Source: Diplolepis rosae (lineage: Eukaryota; Arthropoda; Insecta; Hymenoptera; Diplolepididae). Taken from it: a DNA stretch of 64,000 nt. The notes under the pieces are model-generated. The model saw nothing but the letters and a program-made list of their open reading frames with translations. It made no database searches and had not been told where the DNA came from. Shown here in pieces: positions 1-11,796 of the stretch. The stretch lies in NCBI GenBank assembly GCA_030998225.1, contig JAPYXD010000755.1:3397501-3461500 (forward strand), written 5' to 3'. Every line of letters begins with the position of its first letter. The stretch's first letter is position 1. The position numbers were made by a program, and so were the translations under genes.

Positions 1-555
1 GGTAAAACTGGGACTAATTTTATTAATTGTTTAGAAATAATTAAAATTTCGAGCCATCCGCTAATGTATCCTTTATCGTAACCTAAATTTTTAGCTATTA
101 AAAATTATTATTGTGGAAAAATCTTGGTAACTATTGATTTTACTAATTTTATTGTTTTAGTCAACTGCACTGATTTCCATAAAGTAATAATGAATATACT
201 GCCAGAATACTAATATCTGTAGTTGGTTAACGAAATAAAATTTATAACCATATTTATCTGAAAACCTAACGTAATTATCTGAAAACTGAAACAAACCCGA
301 AATGAATTCGATTATATCAACCAGAGATAATGAATTTCAAGCACAAGAGAATTTAGCATTTTATTCAATTTTATCAAAAGTTTAGATTAATATATATCTC
401 GAAAAATTTTTTTTTTCCGAAAATCCCGAATCACGTGTCCATTAAATTACTAAAAAGATAACACAGAAAAAAATTTAGGACTTTTAAAAATGTGAACAAT
501 TTTTTCATTTGAAATCCGTACGATTTTCAAAAGAATGTCCCATATGTCACGGACA
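1..555. other. AT-rich intergenic sequence, no gene seen
   Basis: No recognisable coding, repeat or RNA feature. The GC content rises sharply at about 540-560, where a LINE fragment begins. Confidence 0.6.
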
Positions 556-1378
556 GGAGATCCTTTCAGTACAGTTGGATCGTAGGCTTAGCTTTGGCGA
601 ACACCTAAGGATCGCAACTGCCAAAGCCATCCAATGTGGAGCAAACTTGGCTCGGCTTATGCCAAACATTGGTGGACCCAGCGAAGCAAAAAGGAGACTG
701 GTGGCGAGCTTGGTGCATTCGAAGCTGCTTTATGCAGCTCCGGTCTGGGCTAATGCCCTGCTAAACCATGATATCCAGAAGAGGCTGTTCTCGGCGCAGA
801 GATCTGCTGCGTTGAGAATGGTTTCAGCATATAGAACTGTCTCGACGAGTGCTGTGTTGGTCCTGGCTAGCGTCCCACCAATAGATTTATTGGCGGAGGA
901 AAGGCAAGAGACCTTTCAGCTACAGAAGGAGCTTACCTGTACCGACCTGCAGGAAATGGCTAGCACGAAGGAGGCTATCCGCAAGGATGGAAGGCACAGA
1001 CCCGTCGAGAAATGGCAGATGAGATGGCAGATGAGATGGCATGGTGAGCAGACCGGGAGATGGACCTACCGCCTGATCCCGGAGCTCACCACCTAGCTGA
1101 ACAGAAAGCACGGAGAAGTCCGCTTTTATTTGGCGCAAGCGCTCTCGAGTCATGGCTTTTTTGACGCGTATCTGAAGCGCTTTAAGAAGAGAGGCGAGGA
1201 GATGTTTTATTACTGCAATTCCCCTGTGGATGATGCAGAGCACGCACTCATCGTCTGCGCAAAGTGGGGCGCGTCAAGGGAGGTCCTCGTTCAGGCAGTG
1301 GGTGCCGAGCTCACTCCTGACACGATGGTCTCTCTGATAATCCAGTTTAAGCGGTTTTGAACGCTGATCGGAAATGCA
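556..1378 (+). pseudogene. R1-like LINE ORF2, C-terminal fragment
   Basis: This is the region after the reverse-transcriptase catalytic core of an R1-clade non-LTR retrotransposon. It begins in the thumb/linker (LARLMPNIGG) and runs through the W-rich segment (EKWQMRW, GRWTYRLIP) into the C-terminal Cys/His region (CNSPVDDAEHALIVCAKWG). The frame is broken by TAG at 1094-1096 and TGA at 1358-1360. Both positions hold a Trp codon in related copies in this window (compare 4733-4969 minus and 29.9 kb plus). A 12-bp tandem duplication at about 1012-1035 gives the repeated QMRW. The reading frame is otherwise continuous. It is 5'-truncated, and no endonuclease or RT core is present. It is a dead copy with no sign of host function. 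Confidence 0.85.
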
Positions 1379-2267
1379 TAATAAAAAGTTATTATCCTAG
1401 GAATTTTTTGATAGAAATTTTTAAAAATCAACATTTGAGAAAAAAACTTTTAAAAAGCTGCCTAAAATTATCATTAATCCTTTCATCGATATGAAACCAA
1501 ATAATTATATTCTGAAACATTTTTTCCCATTCAAAGAATTTGAATTCTTTCTGTGGGAAAAAATAGGCTTTCGACTGCGCTGGAATTCGAACCCAAGTCT
1601 CAGTGGAATAATTTTGAACTCAACCTATTAATTTAAAATTATGCGATACTAATAAATCACGGTTCATTTTTTTAGGAAAAAGATTCACTAAAACATGACC
1701 AGTTCCTATTTTTGAAAATGAATTCTTTAATGGCTGAAATTATTGTATAAAAAACAATTTTTCGAAACAAAATTTTTATGAACAAATTGCTGTATTTAAT
1801 GATAATTGATTCAATTTCAAAAATAGGAAACGGTCATGTCGTAGAGAATCTTTCTCCTAACAAAAGGAACCCTGATTTATTAGAATCGCATCATTTTTAA
1901 AAATTAGGCTCGAAGCGATAAGAAAATAAGTTTGGGTAAATATACAATTTATTAATAAAATTACTTTTTTGTGTATGCTACTAGTTTTTTCTTGTAAAAT
2001 TGATCAAATTCATTTAGTTTCAGAAAAGTATCATGTGGGGTCCTTGGTCTTCTATTCTCGGACTGAGAGTGTATTCTATACGTCTACGCTCATCACTTTA
2101 ATTTTTGAAAAAAATAAAATGGGAAAAGGTGCTTCAAATAATTTCAAATCAAGTAGCTAAAATCCACATAAATAAAAAGACAATTAATTCCTAAGAAAAG
2201 CAAAACAAAAGACCGATGTGAACACATTTTCTAGTAGAGTTTTAGAAAAACGGAATAAATATCAATG
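1379..2267. other. AT-rich spacer containing a foldback
   Basis: No gene seen. The stretch holds the inverted repeat at 1615-1915, listed separately, and otherwise AT-rich unique-looking sequence. Confidence 0.5.
1615..1915. repeat. Imperfect inverted repeat (foldback/MITE-like)
   Basis: The left arm at about 1620-1722 and the right arm at about 1808-1912 are imperfect reverse complements. Shared blocks include GCGATACTAATAAATCA against TGATTTATTAGAATCGC, and AACATGACC against GGTCATGTC. The spacer is about 85 bp. No clear target duplication was found. Just outside the left arm (1571-1590, minus strand) is a tRNA box B-like GGTTCGAATTCC. Confidence 0.65.
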
Positions 2268-3460
2268 AGAACGATACAATGTTTGGATTTTGTACATTAC
2301 CGCATCCTTATGTTTATTCTAGTTCCTTAGTCCTACCGCATGTCCTGGAGCAAAAGAAAGAAGGAGAATACGTTCTGGCTGCTGAAGTTCTGGAGATTTG
2401 GGCAAAATTCGATTTAATGTTGCCGTGGTTCCAACAAGGAACCACTCTTGTCCTTGCGCGACTCACTCGCGCACACACCATTTTTCTTTCGTTGGACTGT
2501 ATAGTTTTAAGGTGAGAGAGAGGTTTATTCCGTTCTAACCAGAAGGAAGACAGTACTTTTAAATTGTCTGCCTTCACCACTCTCCTCTCACAATAATCCT
2601 ATTTATGGTTTCAGAAAATAGACTCCTCGTCGTTTTGAGATTCCGCGAGGTGTATACTTTCTTATCTAGTTAGTGCTTGGCTTCCTAGATTTTCAGCTGC
2701 ATATTGCGACACACTATTGGTACTTGCGACCAATTGGCTACCGGCGAGCTTCTGTATAATATAACCCCGAACTTAGCAGTGAGAGTATTTTTGAATACTC
2801 TCAGTGTCACTATCAAGCGTTTGGTTTCCGTCGGAGAGAAGATTTTTAAAGTATTTACGTCCGCCCAAGTACAATTCCCAATTTGTGGCCTTGGCCAGGT
2901 CTTTTCACGAATTTAAGTCAACTATCCAGGTGATAGGACGTACTTGTTCCGAATCGCGGATGAGCAAAGTAGAGAAAAGTACATTATCTACTGTCCGAGT
3001 AGTTCTGGTTAGTACCAGGTTGCTCGAGTAACTGCGTATTTGATTGAATTTAGATTTGCTTTGAAGACTCGTATCGATAATGCTTAGGTGGGGTATTTCG
3101 ATGATTTTGAGATTTTTCTGGGTGGCCTGATTTTTGGAAGGAGTACATGCTGATCGGTAATTTTGCAGTTACCGATTGCCTAAATACCTGGTGGCCTACT
3201 TGTCAATACCTTTTGTCAAGTGAAATTTGTGATGAAATGGTTAATTATGATGTAGTTGATATTCTTGGATCATGTTTCATGACACCAATAAATCAAATAT
3301 CGAAATAAAATAATTAAATCGATTCCTTTGAATATTAATTCTGGATTCTGACACCTTAAATATTTTTCAAAATTAGAAAAAACAATGGTTCAGATCCCTT
3401 GCAGAAATATCGTATGCACTGACTATGGTAACTCGCAGCTATCCAAGTTTGTTTATAGTA
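2268..3460 (-). repeat. Old fragment of the element-L LTR family
   Basis: Collinear, diverged similarity to the solo LTR at 8351-10482 and the element-L LTRs. Shared blocks include the motif around 2515-2640 ending CTCCTCGTCGTTTTGAGATT, the block at 2840-2965 with ACGTCCGCCCAAGTA and the GTGATAGG stretch, and the 'Cactgactatgg...ctatccaagttt' area near 3418-3450. Both LTR termini are missing. Orientation is inferred from matching the minus-strand element L. Confidence 0.7.
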
Positions 3461-3896
3461 TTTATACTTAATGATGTTTATAGCAAAAGCACCGTAGTAC
3501 TTATGCGGGTAACAAAAACATAATACGAAATTCGGAAGAGGATATAGGGAAAAGTATATAAAAACTAGATGGGAACTATTTAGAAACTATGGAAAAACTA
3601 AACATCATTGATACTTGTGTTTGAGGGATTTTCACATTTTGAGTCTGATTTTAATGTATTCTTCTCTCAAAACGTAGACAGATAGAGCTGAAAAAAGACT
3701 ATGTGCGCTAGCGTACAATTTTTGAATATTTTGATTCTTGAATTTATTTCTTTACGACTTGCGTTCACCTTCTTGCTTTTACTTTTCAGTCATCCGAATC
3801 CTGTGCCAATTTATAATATTTTCCTGCAGTTTACACATATTTAGAAACAGTATGAATAAAAATTTTGAAGAATTCGCGCTGTTTTGTAGTTCTAAG

Positions 3897-3933
<37 letters not shown>

Positions 3934-4199
3934 TATACATTTGAACCATAATATAGTATAATTTAGAATTTATACAAACTAAGATGTGCGATTGTATTAA
4001 TTCGTACAGACATTCACGCGTTCGTTTTTATTATTTACATTAATTATGTAAAAAAATATAATGTAAACCAGAATATAGAAATATAACACATGTGATTATA
4101 TAAGTGCCTACAGATATATATATATATATTTTTTTTTTGCTGAGGAGGAAAAATGGCGAAATCGTTTATAGACGTTGTACAGGACTCTCCTAGGACGGT
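3461..4199. other. AT-rich spacer with (TA)n microsatellites
   Basis: No gene seen. A (TA)n run lies at about 3898-3930 and a shorter one at about 4113-4127. The second, followed by a T-run, adjoins the 3' end of the minus-strand LINE and may be its tail (A-run plus TA repeat when read on the minus strand). Confidence 0.6.
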
Positions 4200-4489
4200 T
4201 CTAGGCATACCTGTTAAAACCAAAAAACCCCCTCTCTTGAACCAATACACCGCCCGCGGGACCGCCTTTCGGCTTTAAACTACACGGGTGGTTGATTCCA
4301 GCTTAAAGTCGCGTACGAATCTTCCGTCATCTGTTCGCCCGGGACTCCCATCCACGGCCACACGCCCGTTAAGCAGGCCGACTAGCCGCGCCAGCCAGAG
4401 GAGGAATAAAGCAATTCCTCCCCCGAACAACGCGGACAGCCAAGTCCGACCAAAACGCAGGACCGCGGGTGCAGGCCCCGATGTGATTT

Positions 4490-6490
4490 CTAGTGGCCCC
4501 CGTTGCTGCGCGGCTCCACACGCCCATCGAGCTCCCTCGTCTTCATCGCCAGGGTGACGAATGACTCGATCAGCATCCATATCTGTTCAGACTGGAGCAT
4601 GAGAGAGACCATCTTGTCAGGAGTGAGTTGTGCGCCCACTGCCGGACCGACAGCCTCCTTTTCTGCGCCCCACCTGTCACAGACAAAGACTGTGTGCTCT
4701 ACATTTTCCACAAGGAAACCGCAGTAGCGACATCACTCATCGTCTCTTTTCTTGAAGCACTTCAGGTACGCATTAAAGTAACTATGGCCCGAAAGCGCTT
4801 GCACCAGGTAAAAGCCAACTTGACCGTGCTTTCCATCCAGCCAGGTAGTGAGTTCCGGGATTAGACGGTGTGTCCATCTCCCGGATTGGTCACCATGCCA
4901 TCTCGTCTGCCATTTCTCGACGAGTCTGCGCCTTCCATCCTTGCAGATGGCCTCCATCGCGAGAGCCATATCCTGCAGGTTGGTTAAGCAGGTGAGCTCC
5001 TTACGGAGCTGAAAGGTCTCTTTCCTTACCTCCGCCTATAAGACAATTGGCGGGACGCTCGCCAGGACCAGCACAGCACTCGTCGACACAGTTCAGTATG
5101 CTCAGACAATTCTCATTACCACACCTCTCTGTGCCGAGAACAGCTTCTTCAGGATAGCATGGTTGCAAAAAGCAGCTTCAAATTTACCACGCTCACCACC
5201 AGCCTTCTCTTAACTTCTCTGGCCCCACCAATGTTGGGCATGAGCCGAGTCAGGGCGGTCCCACATTGGATGGCTTTGGCAGTCGTGATCTGCAGACGTT
5301 TGCCGAAGCTAAGCCTTCAACCCAACTGCACTCTCAGGTACTTAATGCTATATTTCTACTCGATTTCATGTTCCCCGAGAACGATCTTCGGATATTGGAA
5401 GGATCTCCTGTCTGTGACCAGTAAAGCCTCGTTCTTTTCAGGGCCCATTTTCAGGCCTCTGCTATCTAACCAACGCTTTGCCCGCCACAGACTATCATTG
5501 ATCCTCAGCTCCAAAATTCCGACGTTGTCAGCAGCGCACACGACAAGTGCGTCATCCGCGAAGTCGACAATGCTCGTTCCTGCAGGCAGGTCCATGCGCA
5601 GGAAATCGTCATACATGACGATCCAAACGAGTGTAACCACCCGCGACCCTTGAGGGGCGCCACATATTATCTCTTCCTTGAGAGACCTTTTGTCGCTCTC
5701 GTATATCACCCATCTGTCGCTCAGGTAGGCTTACCAGTTCCTCTTCTTGCTTTAGTGTAGATATCGACCACTGCCTGGATGGCGTCAACTGTGGACCTGC
5801 CTTTCCGAAAGCCGAACTGGTTTTCCGAGAGAACATTCTCGCGGACCATGTGACCCTGTAGTCTTTGTAGGATCATTTCCTCCAGTCGGCTTTTCTCTAT
5901 GTCTTGCCTCAGAGCTGATTTTGCTTTTTTTCATACCTCGTGCAGCAGAGAATCACCCTTTGAGCTGGTGAATGGGGTTGATAATCAACCCCCCCCCCCC
6001 CCTGATCCTCGTCTGAACGTAAAATCCCTTTCCTGATTTAATACAATCAGGACATTCCTAGCGACCATCTCGCTGACCAAGATCCCCCTCCTGTCCAGAC
6101 AGGCTTCTCCCCACTCGGGTGACTTACTGTTTAAGTCGACCGCAATAAGGGACCGCCCACTAGCCTCGCTTAGGCTTTCCTCAAGAAGGATGATCTGGGT
6201 CTCAAAGATTTTGAAATGATCGCCCGCAGAGAAGAAGCAGCTGTACACATGTACCCCCGCAACCACCACGCAAACGAACACCACGTCGGTCTCCAGGAAA
6301 TCCCCGATGCTCAAATCAGGGCTGCAAACAAGGATCCAGGCCCTCCTTGATGCATCCTGGTACCACGCAGTTTTCGGACCATTTGTGTTGCTCACCAACG
6401 AGCAACACATCGGCCCTTTTCTCCTTGGCTGTCTGCATCAGAAGTTTCGGGGCTTCCTTTCCTCTCCCGAGGTAGAGCTGCAGGAACTTC
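4490..6490 (-). pseudogene. LINE ORF2: endonuclease + reverse transcriptase (broken)
   Basis: The EN domain is readable at about 6490-5990, including the conserved block RSLIAVDLNSKSPEWGEA and DRRGILV. A run of about 14 G (minus strand; C-run at 5987-6002) ends that frame. RT pieces follow in shifted frames: the fingers segment (SAFGKAG, about 5836-5750), GAPQGSR near 5650, and the catalytic block DFADDALVV near 5565, which keeps both Asp residues. The thumb and C-terminal region occur at 4969-4733 and 4711-4490 (VEHTVFVCDRWG). ORF2 starts almost where ORF1 stops (6489), as expected for adjacent ORFs in R1-clade elements. At least four frameshifts or stops make it non-functional. Confidence 0.85.
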
Positions 6491-7145
6491 AATTTCTGCC
6501 TCTCAACCTCCGGAGTTCCGCCCTAAATATCGGCCAAAAACCGCTCGCCGAAGCATGGGAGACATCTTTTTCGCCCCTATCAGTGCAATTCAGGCACCGA
6601 GGGGGAGCCCTGCTCTCCTTGGCCACGTGCGACTCGCCCTCATACCTCCAGCAGGCATCCTTCCTGTCTGGAAGCGTGCAGCCGTGCGATACATGGCCAT
6701 ATCCCTGGCACCTGAAACACCTGGCAACCATGCACAGCGCGGAAGCAACCTCTTCCCTTGTGACGGTCTCGTCGAGGTCCCTAACTTCTAGGGACCTCTT
6801 CGAGAAAAAAAACTTAACATCGGCCCTCTGCCCGACCACCTGATCCAGTCTCTTCTCGAAGGCCGGGATGTCACCCCATTCTTTCAGGACCAGCAGGATC
6901 TCCTCCATCCTGGATCTACGGATGGAGAGGGCCCCCGCTCCTGAACTTTGGGGGTCCACCTTGGCCTTCATGGCCTTCAGGATCTCGGCATAAGACTCAC
7001 CGTCCTTCGCCGACACCCTGATAGCATCGCCCGACCTAGCGGCGGGAGAGCGCCGTTGAATCTTTACCTTCTGACTTGGATCCTGCGCGGATGACACAGG
7101 AACCTCTATCTTTTTTTTTCTTTCTTTTTTTTCCTTTCTGTCCAC
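6489..7145 (-). pseudogene. LINE ORF1 (gag-like, zinc knuckles), 5'-truncated
   Basis: About 218 codons of an ORF1 gag-like protein. It has a basic Lys-rich start, a mid domain (SYAEILKAMK), and then a C-terminal series of nucleic-acid-binding knuckles. The first, CFRCQGYGHVSHGC, is intact CCHC. The second has lost Cys residues (CWRYEGESHVAKES), and the third is also degenerate (CLNCTDRGEKDVSHAS). The frame is open, but loss of zinc ligands indicates decay. The 5' end at about 7150 abuts, head to head, a different LINE ORF1 on the plus strand. Confidence 0.8.
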
Positions 7146-7185
7146 CAGCTACCATTCCCCATCCTTTTGTGGGGTCTGAACTCTG

Positions 7186-8233
7186 GTGGCTGCAGCATAC
7201 AATGTAAATAAACCGATGTGTGAGGAGTTGTTTGGAGGCGAGTTGGACGTGACGGAGGAGGCGGTGGATCCGTTCGAGACCGATAAGTCCCAGGTACGGC
7301 AGTACCGGGACTGGCTTCACGAGCGGAATGAGAAGCAGCTGGAGTTCCTCGAGAAGGTCGAATCGGCCCTGGAGAAGATGGAGAGCTTCTCCAGGACCAA
7401 GAAGAACATGCACCTTCCTATCAGGGATGGAATTCAGGTGGCGAAGAAGAAGCTCGGGGCGCTGCGGTATGACATCGAGGATACCGTCTGCTACCTCGAC
7501 TCTTTCGAGTACCTTATGAGAGGCCTATTGGTGAAAAAAATAAAGGAGGTAAAGTTACCCAAAAACAAGGGAGCTGTGGACGAGGGTAGCCAAACCCTCC
7601 CACAGCTGGCTGCGAGGTCCACGCCGGACACGCGCAAGCGGAATAGAGAGCCGACTGTGAGTCCGGAGGTTTCAGTGGTGAAGAAACCGGCAGAGAAGAG
7701 GCCTAAAGCCTACCAATAAAGAAGAGGAGTGGGTGGAGCTTCCTTCCAGGAAGAACCTCCAGAAGAAAAAGAGGAAGAAGGCCGAGAAAACGCCTACGAA
7801 AAACAGTCGTCTGCGCTCAGAAGCGGTGCTCATTAAACCAGGAGAGGGAATGAGCTACGCTTCTATCCTGCGCGAACTGTAGAAGATCGTCAACCCTGAG
7901 GAACTGGGCGACACAGTCCAGGGAATCAGGGAGACGCGCTTCAAAGACCTGCTGGTGGAACTGAAATGTTCTACAAAAAGCAGAGGGAGGCTAGACACTG
8001 CCTTCCAAGAGGCAGTTGGATCCAGGGGGACGGTCCGTCATGTCATCCCCCGCAACGAGGTTGAGATTGCCCACCTGGATCCAAGCATTGAAGCCGGAGA
8101 CGTCGAGGAGGCTGTGAAAGGCTTCTTCGACCAGGAGTCGAAGATACATCTTACGGTTTTCCTAACAAAGAGACCCTAAAGGGGAAACAGGAAGGCATTT
8201 GTTCTTTTAGAGGAGGCAAAAGCCTTGAAATTT
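7186..8233 (+). pseudogene. R1-like LINE ORF1, N-terminal half
   Basis: The first 178 codons (7186-7719) include a charged, probably coiled-coil segment (RNEKQLEFLEKVESALEK) and end in a basic tail. Homology continues in another frame from about 7734 (Lys/Arg-rich, then GMSYASILREL) with TAG at 7880-7882. A further open part runs through 8179 (TAA where the reading continues RGNRKAFVLLEEAKAL). The copy ends at about 8233 without zinc knuckles. It belongs to a different LINE family from the minus-strand ORF1 next to it, although both cover the SYA-IL region. Non-functional fragment. Confidence 0.8.
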
Positions 8234-8350
8234 CTCAAGTCACTTCTATACCCCCTTTACTTTATTTTGCAAATTCTTTTCCTCAACTATAAATTCAATA
8301 AAGTTTGGTAAAAATTTAAAAATGAAAATAAGCAAATAAATTCTTTTGAC
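8234..8350. other. Short AT-rich spacer with target-site copy
   Basis: No gene seen. The last five bases (8346-8350, TTGAC) are the left target-site duplication of the solo LTR. Confidence 0.7.
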
Positions 8351-10482
8351 TGTTACGTACGGGTGGTAGGGATAAATAAATAATTAAATATTATAAATAA
8401 TAAATTAATATTTATTTAAAAGATGAAAAAGTGTACGCGGAGGCTTCACAAACTGTAGGACACTTTTGTGTCCCTTTTTTTATTTTTAAGTAGGATCGTT
8501 TTCGGAATCCTTACTTTCTCTACCGGCTACTAGAAAGGAATATAAAATGCTAGAATTTCGATGAAAAGAAAATATCTACTAAATTTCGGAAAGGCTCAAT
8601 CAGGAGATTTTGCTTCTATATTCAAATAAAATATTATAAATTGAGAACGATACAGCTTACCGATATTTGTAGTTAACTCTACCAGTTGGTAGGACAAGGG
8701 TTGGAGAAGAAGGCTGTCTTCGATGTCACCCTTGATTTTCTGACTCAACTGGGCTTTTAAAAATTCTGTGATGCGTGACTAAAACTAGTCACTCTTGTTA
8801 ATTTTTCACCGATTGCACGTGTTTGCAATTAACGCACACACACGAATTCTCGACACTTTTGCCTTGTTAATTTTATAAAAATTAAAAGATGGATGGTTTC
8901 GAACCAGAAAGAAAACAGTACTTTTAAATTGTGTTCTTTATCCACTTTTAATCGTTTATAACCTTGATGTGGCTTCTCGAAAAATATCTTCTCGTCGTTT
9001 TGAGATTCGACGACAGGATTATTTTTCGGAACTTTGTTTTTCAACGCCAGGCTGTACACGCACAGTTAACTCTCGCGGCTAACCGACCACCGACGCACTC
9101 AAAATATTATTTCAGAAGCGTAGTGATAAAAAATTTTACTTGTATAATTTTTTAGCGCGACAACCCCGTGAACGGCTTTCGTCGGAGGAAAGATTTTAGA
9201 TGTATTTACGTCCGCCCAAGTAAAATCCCCAATTTGTGGCCCTGGCTAGGTCTTTTCACGAATCTAGGTCAACTATCCAGGTGATAGGTCTTACTTGTTC
9301 CGAACCGCGGACGGGCGAATGCAAAGAACCGTGTCTTGCTTTTTAGAGTTCTTACCCGGAGTAAGAAACTCGTCAGACTGCGTTTTTGATTTCAAGTCAG
9401 GATTTTAGATTGACCTTTAGAATTTTTTGGAATCTGACACCTTTTCGATTTTTCATATTTTCAGAAAAATGTTGGTTCAGATTCTGTTGGTAATGTATTA
9501 CTCACTGGCCGACAATTTTTCAGCTACTCAAGCTTTAGGTATAATAAATAATAGGAACAGTGATTTAATGGATTGAGGTGGTTTCAGTAATACTATTGTA
9601 TGCATAACATCGATACCAGCGGTCAAAGATTTTAGCGCGTGGTCTCTAACATGCGTAGGATCCGTCAAAGTCGGTGCGTACAGGCGAGCGTAAGCTGTTT
9701 ACGGCAGGCGTAAGGTGTCATGACGTCACCGCAAGGGTTATACCTGCGCTTACAGCCACTAGGGTCCAGCTTACGTGTGTGTGAGCATTTTCCTTTTCGT
9801 TTTCCTTTTCCTTCTTTCTCCGTTATTTATCCTACCTACGTGCGTTCGCTGTTTTCTCGCATTCTCTTCTCTATCGTTCTTTACAATTTTTAAACTTCCA
9901 CGTTTTTCTTAATCTTCATTCATTCCATTTACATTATTTTAATTCATTCTTCCATTCTTACTTCATGCCTGCTTAATTTAATTTTATTATATATTTACAT
10001 GCATACATTTAGGTGCCAATATCTTTTGTCATAATTGGCACGTGAATATATGCACACACATTATAACATGGACACAAATCTAAACGCTCAAGTTAGCGTT
10101 ATTATGAATAACCCATGTTATATTATCTATAATAATATAACAAAAGTATACAATACATATATATATATATATAATATTATAGATCATACATATACACATA
10201 TATACCTATAACCTTATTTATTATTATAAACAATCTTTCCCATTGCATGGAGATTGTTGTTTTAATTTTGAGTTTTCTTAATATGTTTAGGTCCTTGAAC
10301 CGACCCCTTTACCTGCCTCTGCTGAGCGTGCAAAAGCGCTCAGGTTACGAGAACCGTGAATGAACTATTTATTGTTTATTTGAGTCTTGCGTAAATACTT
10401 CGCTTGGGTAATAATAAAATATTTTTATGAAATTACAACTTATTATAATTTTTAATATTTTATTCACGGTTTGCTCGTAACA
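8351..10482 (-). mobile_element. Solo LTR, element-L family, with 5-bp TSD
   Basis: A complete 2132-bp LTR starting TGTTACG and ending CGTAACA. It is flanked by TTGAC on both sides (8346-8350 and 10483-10487), the mark of retroviral-type integration followed by LTR-LTR recombination. Internal blocks match the element-L LTRs at 34491-36412, 45375-46950 and 54788-56835 in the same direction, so I assign the minus strand by analogy. The sequence is clearly diverged from those copies and therefore older. It contains an AT microsatellite around 10155-10175. Confidence 0.9.
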
Positions 10483-10487
10483 TTGAC

Positions 10488-10672
10488 AATAATCCTGATT
10501 AACTTGGAGTGTCAAGGAAATTGAATTAAAAAATCAAAAAAAGTGATTAAAAAATATAAGTATCAAATTTCATACGATGTTACTACATTTTTGTATTTGC
10601 AAGTATAATTATGGTTTATAAATAACAATTCTTATATTTATTCCATCGTAACTCAAAATATGTTCATCATTC
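10488..10672. other. AT-rich spacer between two LTRs
   Basis: No gene seen. CATTC at 10668-10672 would be the left target-site copy of element G, but its right partner is lost. Confidence 0.5.
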
Positions 10673-11378
10673 TGTCACGTCCCGTGACGCATTAGAATGT
10701 ACTATAGGCACAGGCTAGGTCTAGAGGAAAATCTGCGGAAATTACTAAATGAGAGAGAAAAACACCTATTGAAAAGAAAGGGCTAACTACGTCACACGCT
10801 GCGGGAGACTGCGCAATGTGTGACGTCACCAAAAAATATAATATAAAAAGGACTCGCCGCCAAGGGAAAACTAGTCTTCTGAGCAGAATTTAAGTGCGGC
10901 AATTTCTAAAAACTAAAAAGGATTCTCAATGTGAGATAATTATACCGTGCAGTTTGACAGTGTCAAGACCCGAGAGTCATAAATTTACCGTGGTCCGTTT
11001 TACTATCCTTGAAGGGATCTTAGACTCAGTGCCAAAAAGGGTGAATAGTTGTTGTGTCCCTGTCACACCTGTGGATATTCACTCCCTCGTAGTCACACCT
11101 GTGAGAATCGTATCGCAGTCATACCTGTGAGGAACACTTAAAGAAACAAAAGGAAATAATAAAGGTACCGAACTCTTCTCTCTCTCTCTCTATCTCTCTC
11201 TCTTCTGTCTTTTCCAACCAATCAGCCTGTTCCTCCAATTTCGTACCAATTGTATCAACATTTTTATAATTTCAAATTTATAATTATTTTAATAAATTTA
11301 ATTTGTATTATTTAATAATCATTGTGTCTTTTCATTGACTTAGCCTCATCCCTAAGCTAGGATCATTCGATCCTAACA
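10673..11378 (+). repeat. Element G 5' LTR
   Basis: A 706-bp LTR beginning TGTCACGTCCC and ending GATCCTAACA. The first 360 bp match 30495-30860. It contains a promoter-like region, a CT-rich tract (about 11178-11210) and AATAAAG (11157-11163), possibly polyadenylation-related. Diverged minus-strand relatives lie at 23052-23849 and 33652-33850. Confidence 0.88.
10821..10850 (+). promoter_or_regulatory. CRE-like site and TATA box in LTR U3
   Basis: TGACGTCA at 10821-10828 is a perfect palindromic CRE/ATF consensus. TATAAAAAG follows at 10842-10850, with transcription expected shortly downstream. The 3' LTR keeps the TATA block but has TGACGTTA. Function is inferred from motif and position only. 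Confidence 0.55.
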
Positions 11379-11392
11379 TACTTCCTTTTTTC

Positions 11393-11410
11393 TGGTGCAT
11401 CGGCCGGGAA
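11393..11410 (+). other. Primer-binding site, tRNA-Gly
   Basis: The 18 bases TGGTGCATCGGCCGGGAA, 14 nt after the LTR, are the complement of a tRNA-Gly(GCC) 3' end including CCA, as I know that tRNA. This marks the 10673 LTR as a 5' LTR and sets the plus orientation of element G. Confidence 0.85.
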
Positions 11411-11788
11411 ACACAAGTCAATTGAAATTTAACACATTGATTATTTCTAGTGAATAAATAAATGATTATGAAATATTATTTCAACTTGTAACTTGAAATT
11501 TCAATAAAATAGATTTGTTAGATCACAAAGGGATTTGACCGTGAGGCTAACCTTAATGATTTAATAATCAAATCATTTCTTTGAAATTTTATAATTTATA
11601 TGAATTGTATAAAATAAAATAAGTTTGAAAAATCACGCAGGGATCTGACCTTGAGGCTAACCTAAATGATTAAGTAACTTATCTTATTTAAAAAGATATT
11701 CTAATTTAATACTAAGTATTGATTTAAGTTGAAACAAACATAAAAAACAGCACACGAGAGTATGAGTCCTTGTTGGGTACGTTGAAGG
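11411..11788 (+). other. Element G leader, no ORF seen
   Basis: AT-rich leader with two similar segments (near 11520-11560 and 11630-11670), each containing a 'gggat-tgacc-tgaggctaacct' motif, so a short internal duplication. No coding potential recognised. It is interrupted by the foldback at 11797. Confidence 0.55.
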
Positions 11789-11796
11789 GTCACCAT

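Larger units (their letters stand above)
4200..7150 (-). mobile_element. Degenerate R1-like non-LTR retrotransposon
   Basis: Read on the minus strand, the order is a zinc-knuckle ORF1, an apurinic-type endonuclease, a reverse transcriptase and a Cys/His C-terminus, followed by a GC-rich 3' UTR at about 4490-4200. The 3' UTR matches the one following the LINE copy at 30067-30182. The element is GC-rich against its AT-rich surroundings. It is 5'-truncated inside ORF1 and has many frameshifts. Confidence 0.85.

Noticed and set aside
1571..1600. tRNA gene on the minus strand
   Set aside because: Box B-like motif only; no acceptor stem, box A or cloverleaf could be read.
4288..4557. GC-rich ORF on the plus strand
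   Set aside because: Lies in the LINE 3' UTR, shared as non-coding sequence with 30067-30182.
7150..8233. Twin-priming 5' inversion of a single LINE
   Set aside because: Both fragments cover an overlapping part of ORF1 and are clearly different in sequence, so they come from different families.
11393..11410. tRNA-Gly-like sequence as a possible tRNA gene
   Set aside because: Only the 18-nt 3'-end complement is present, next to an LTR end; it is a primer site. The same applies to the tRNA-Leu match at 54764-54781.
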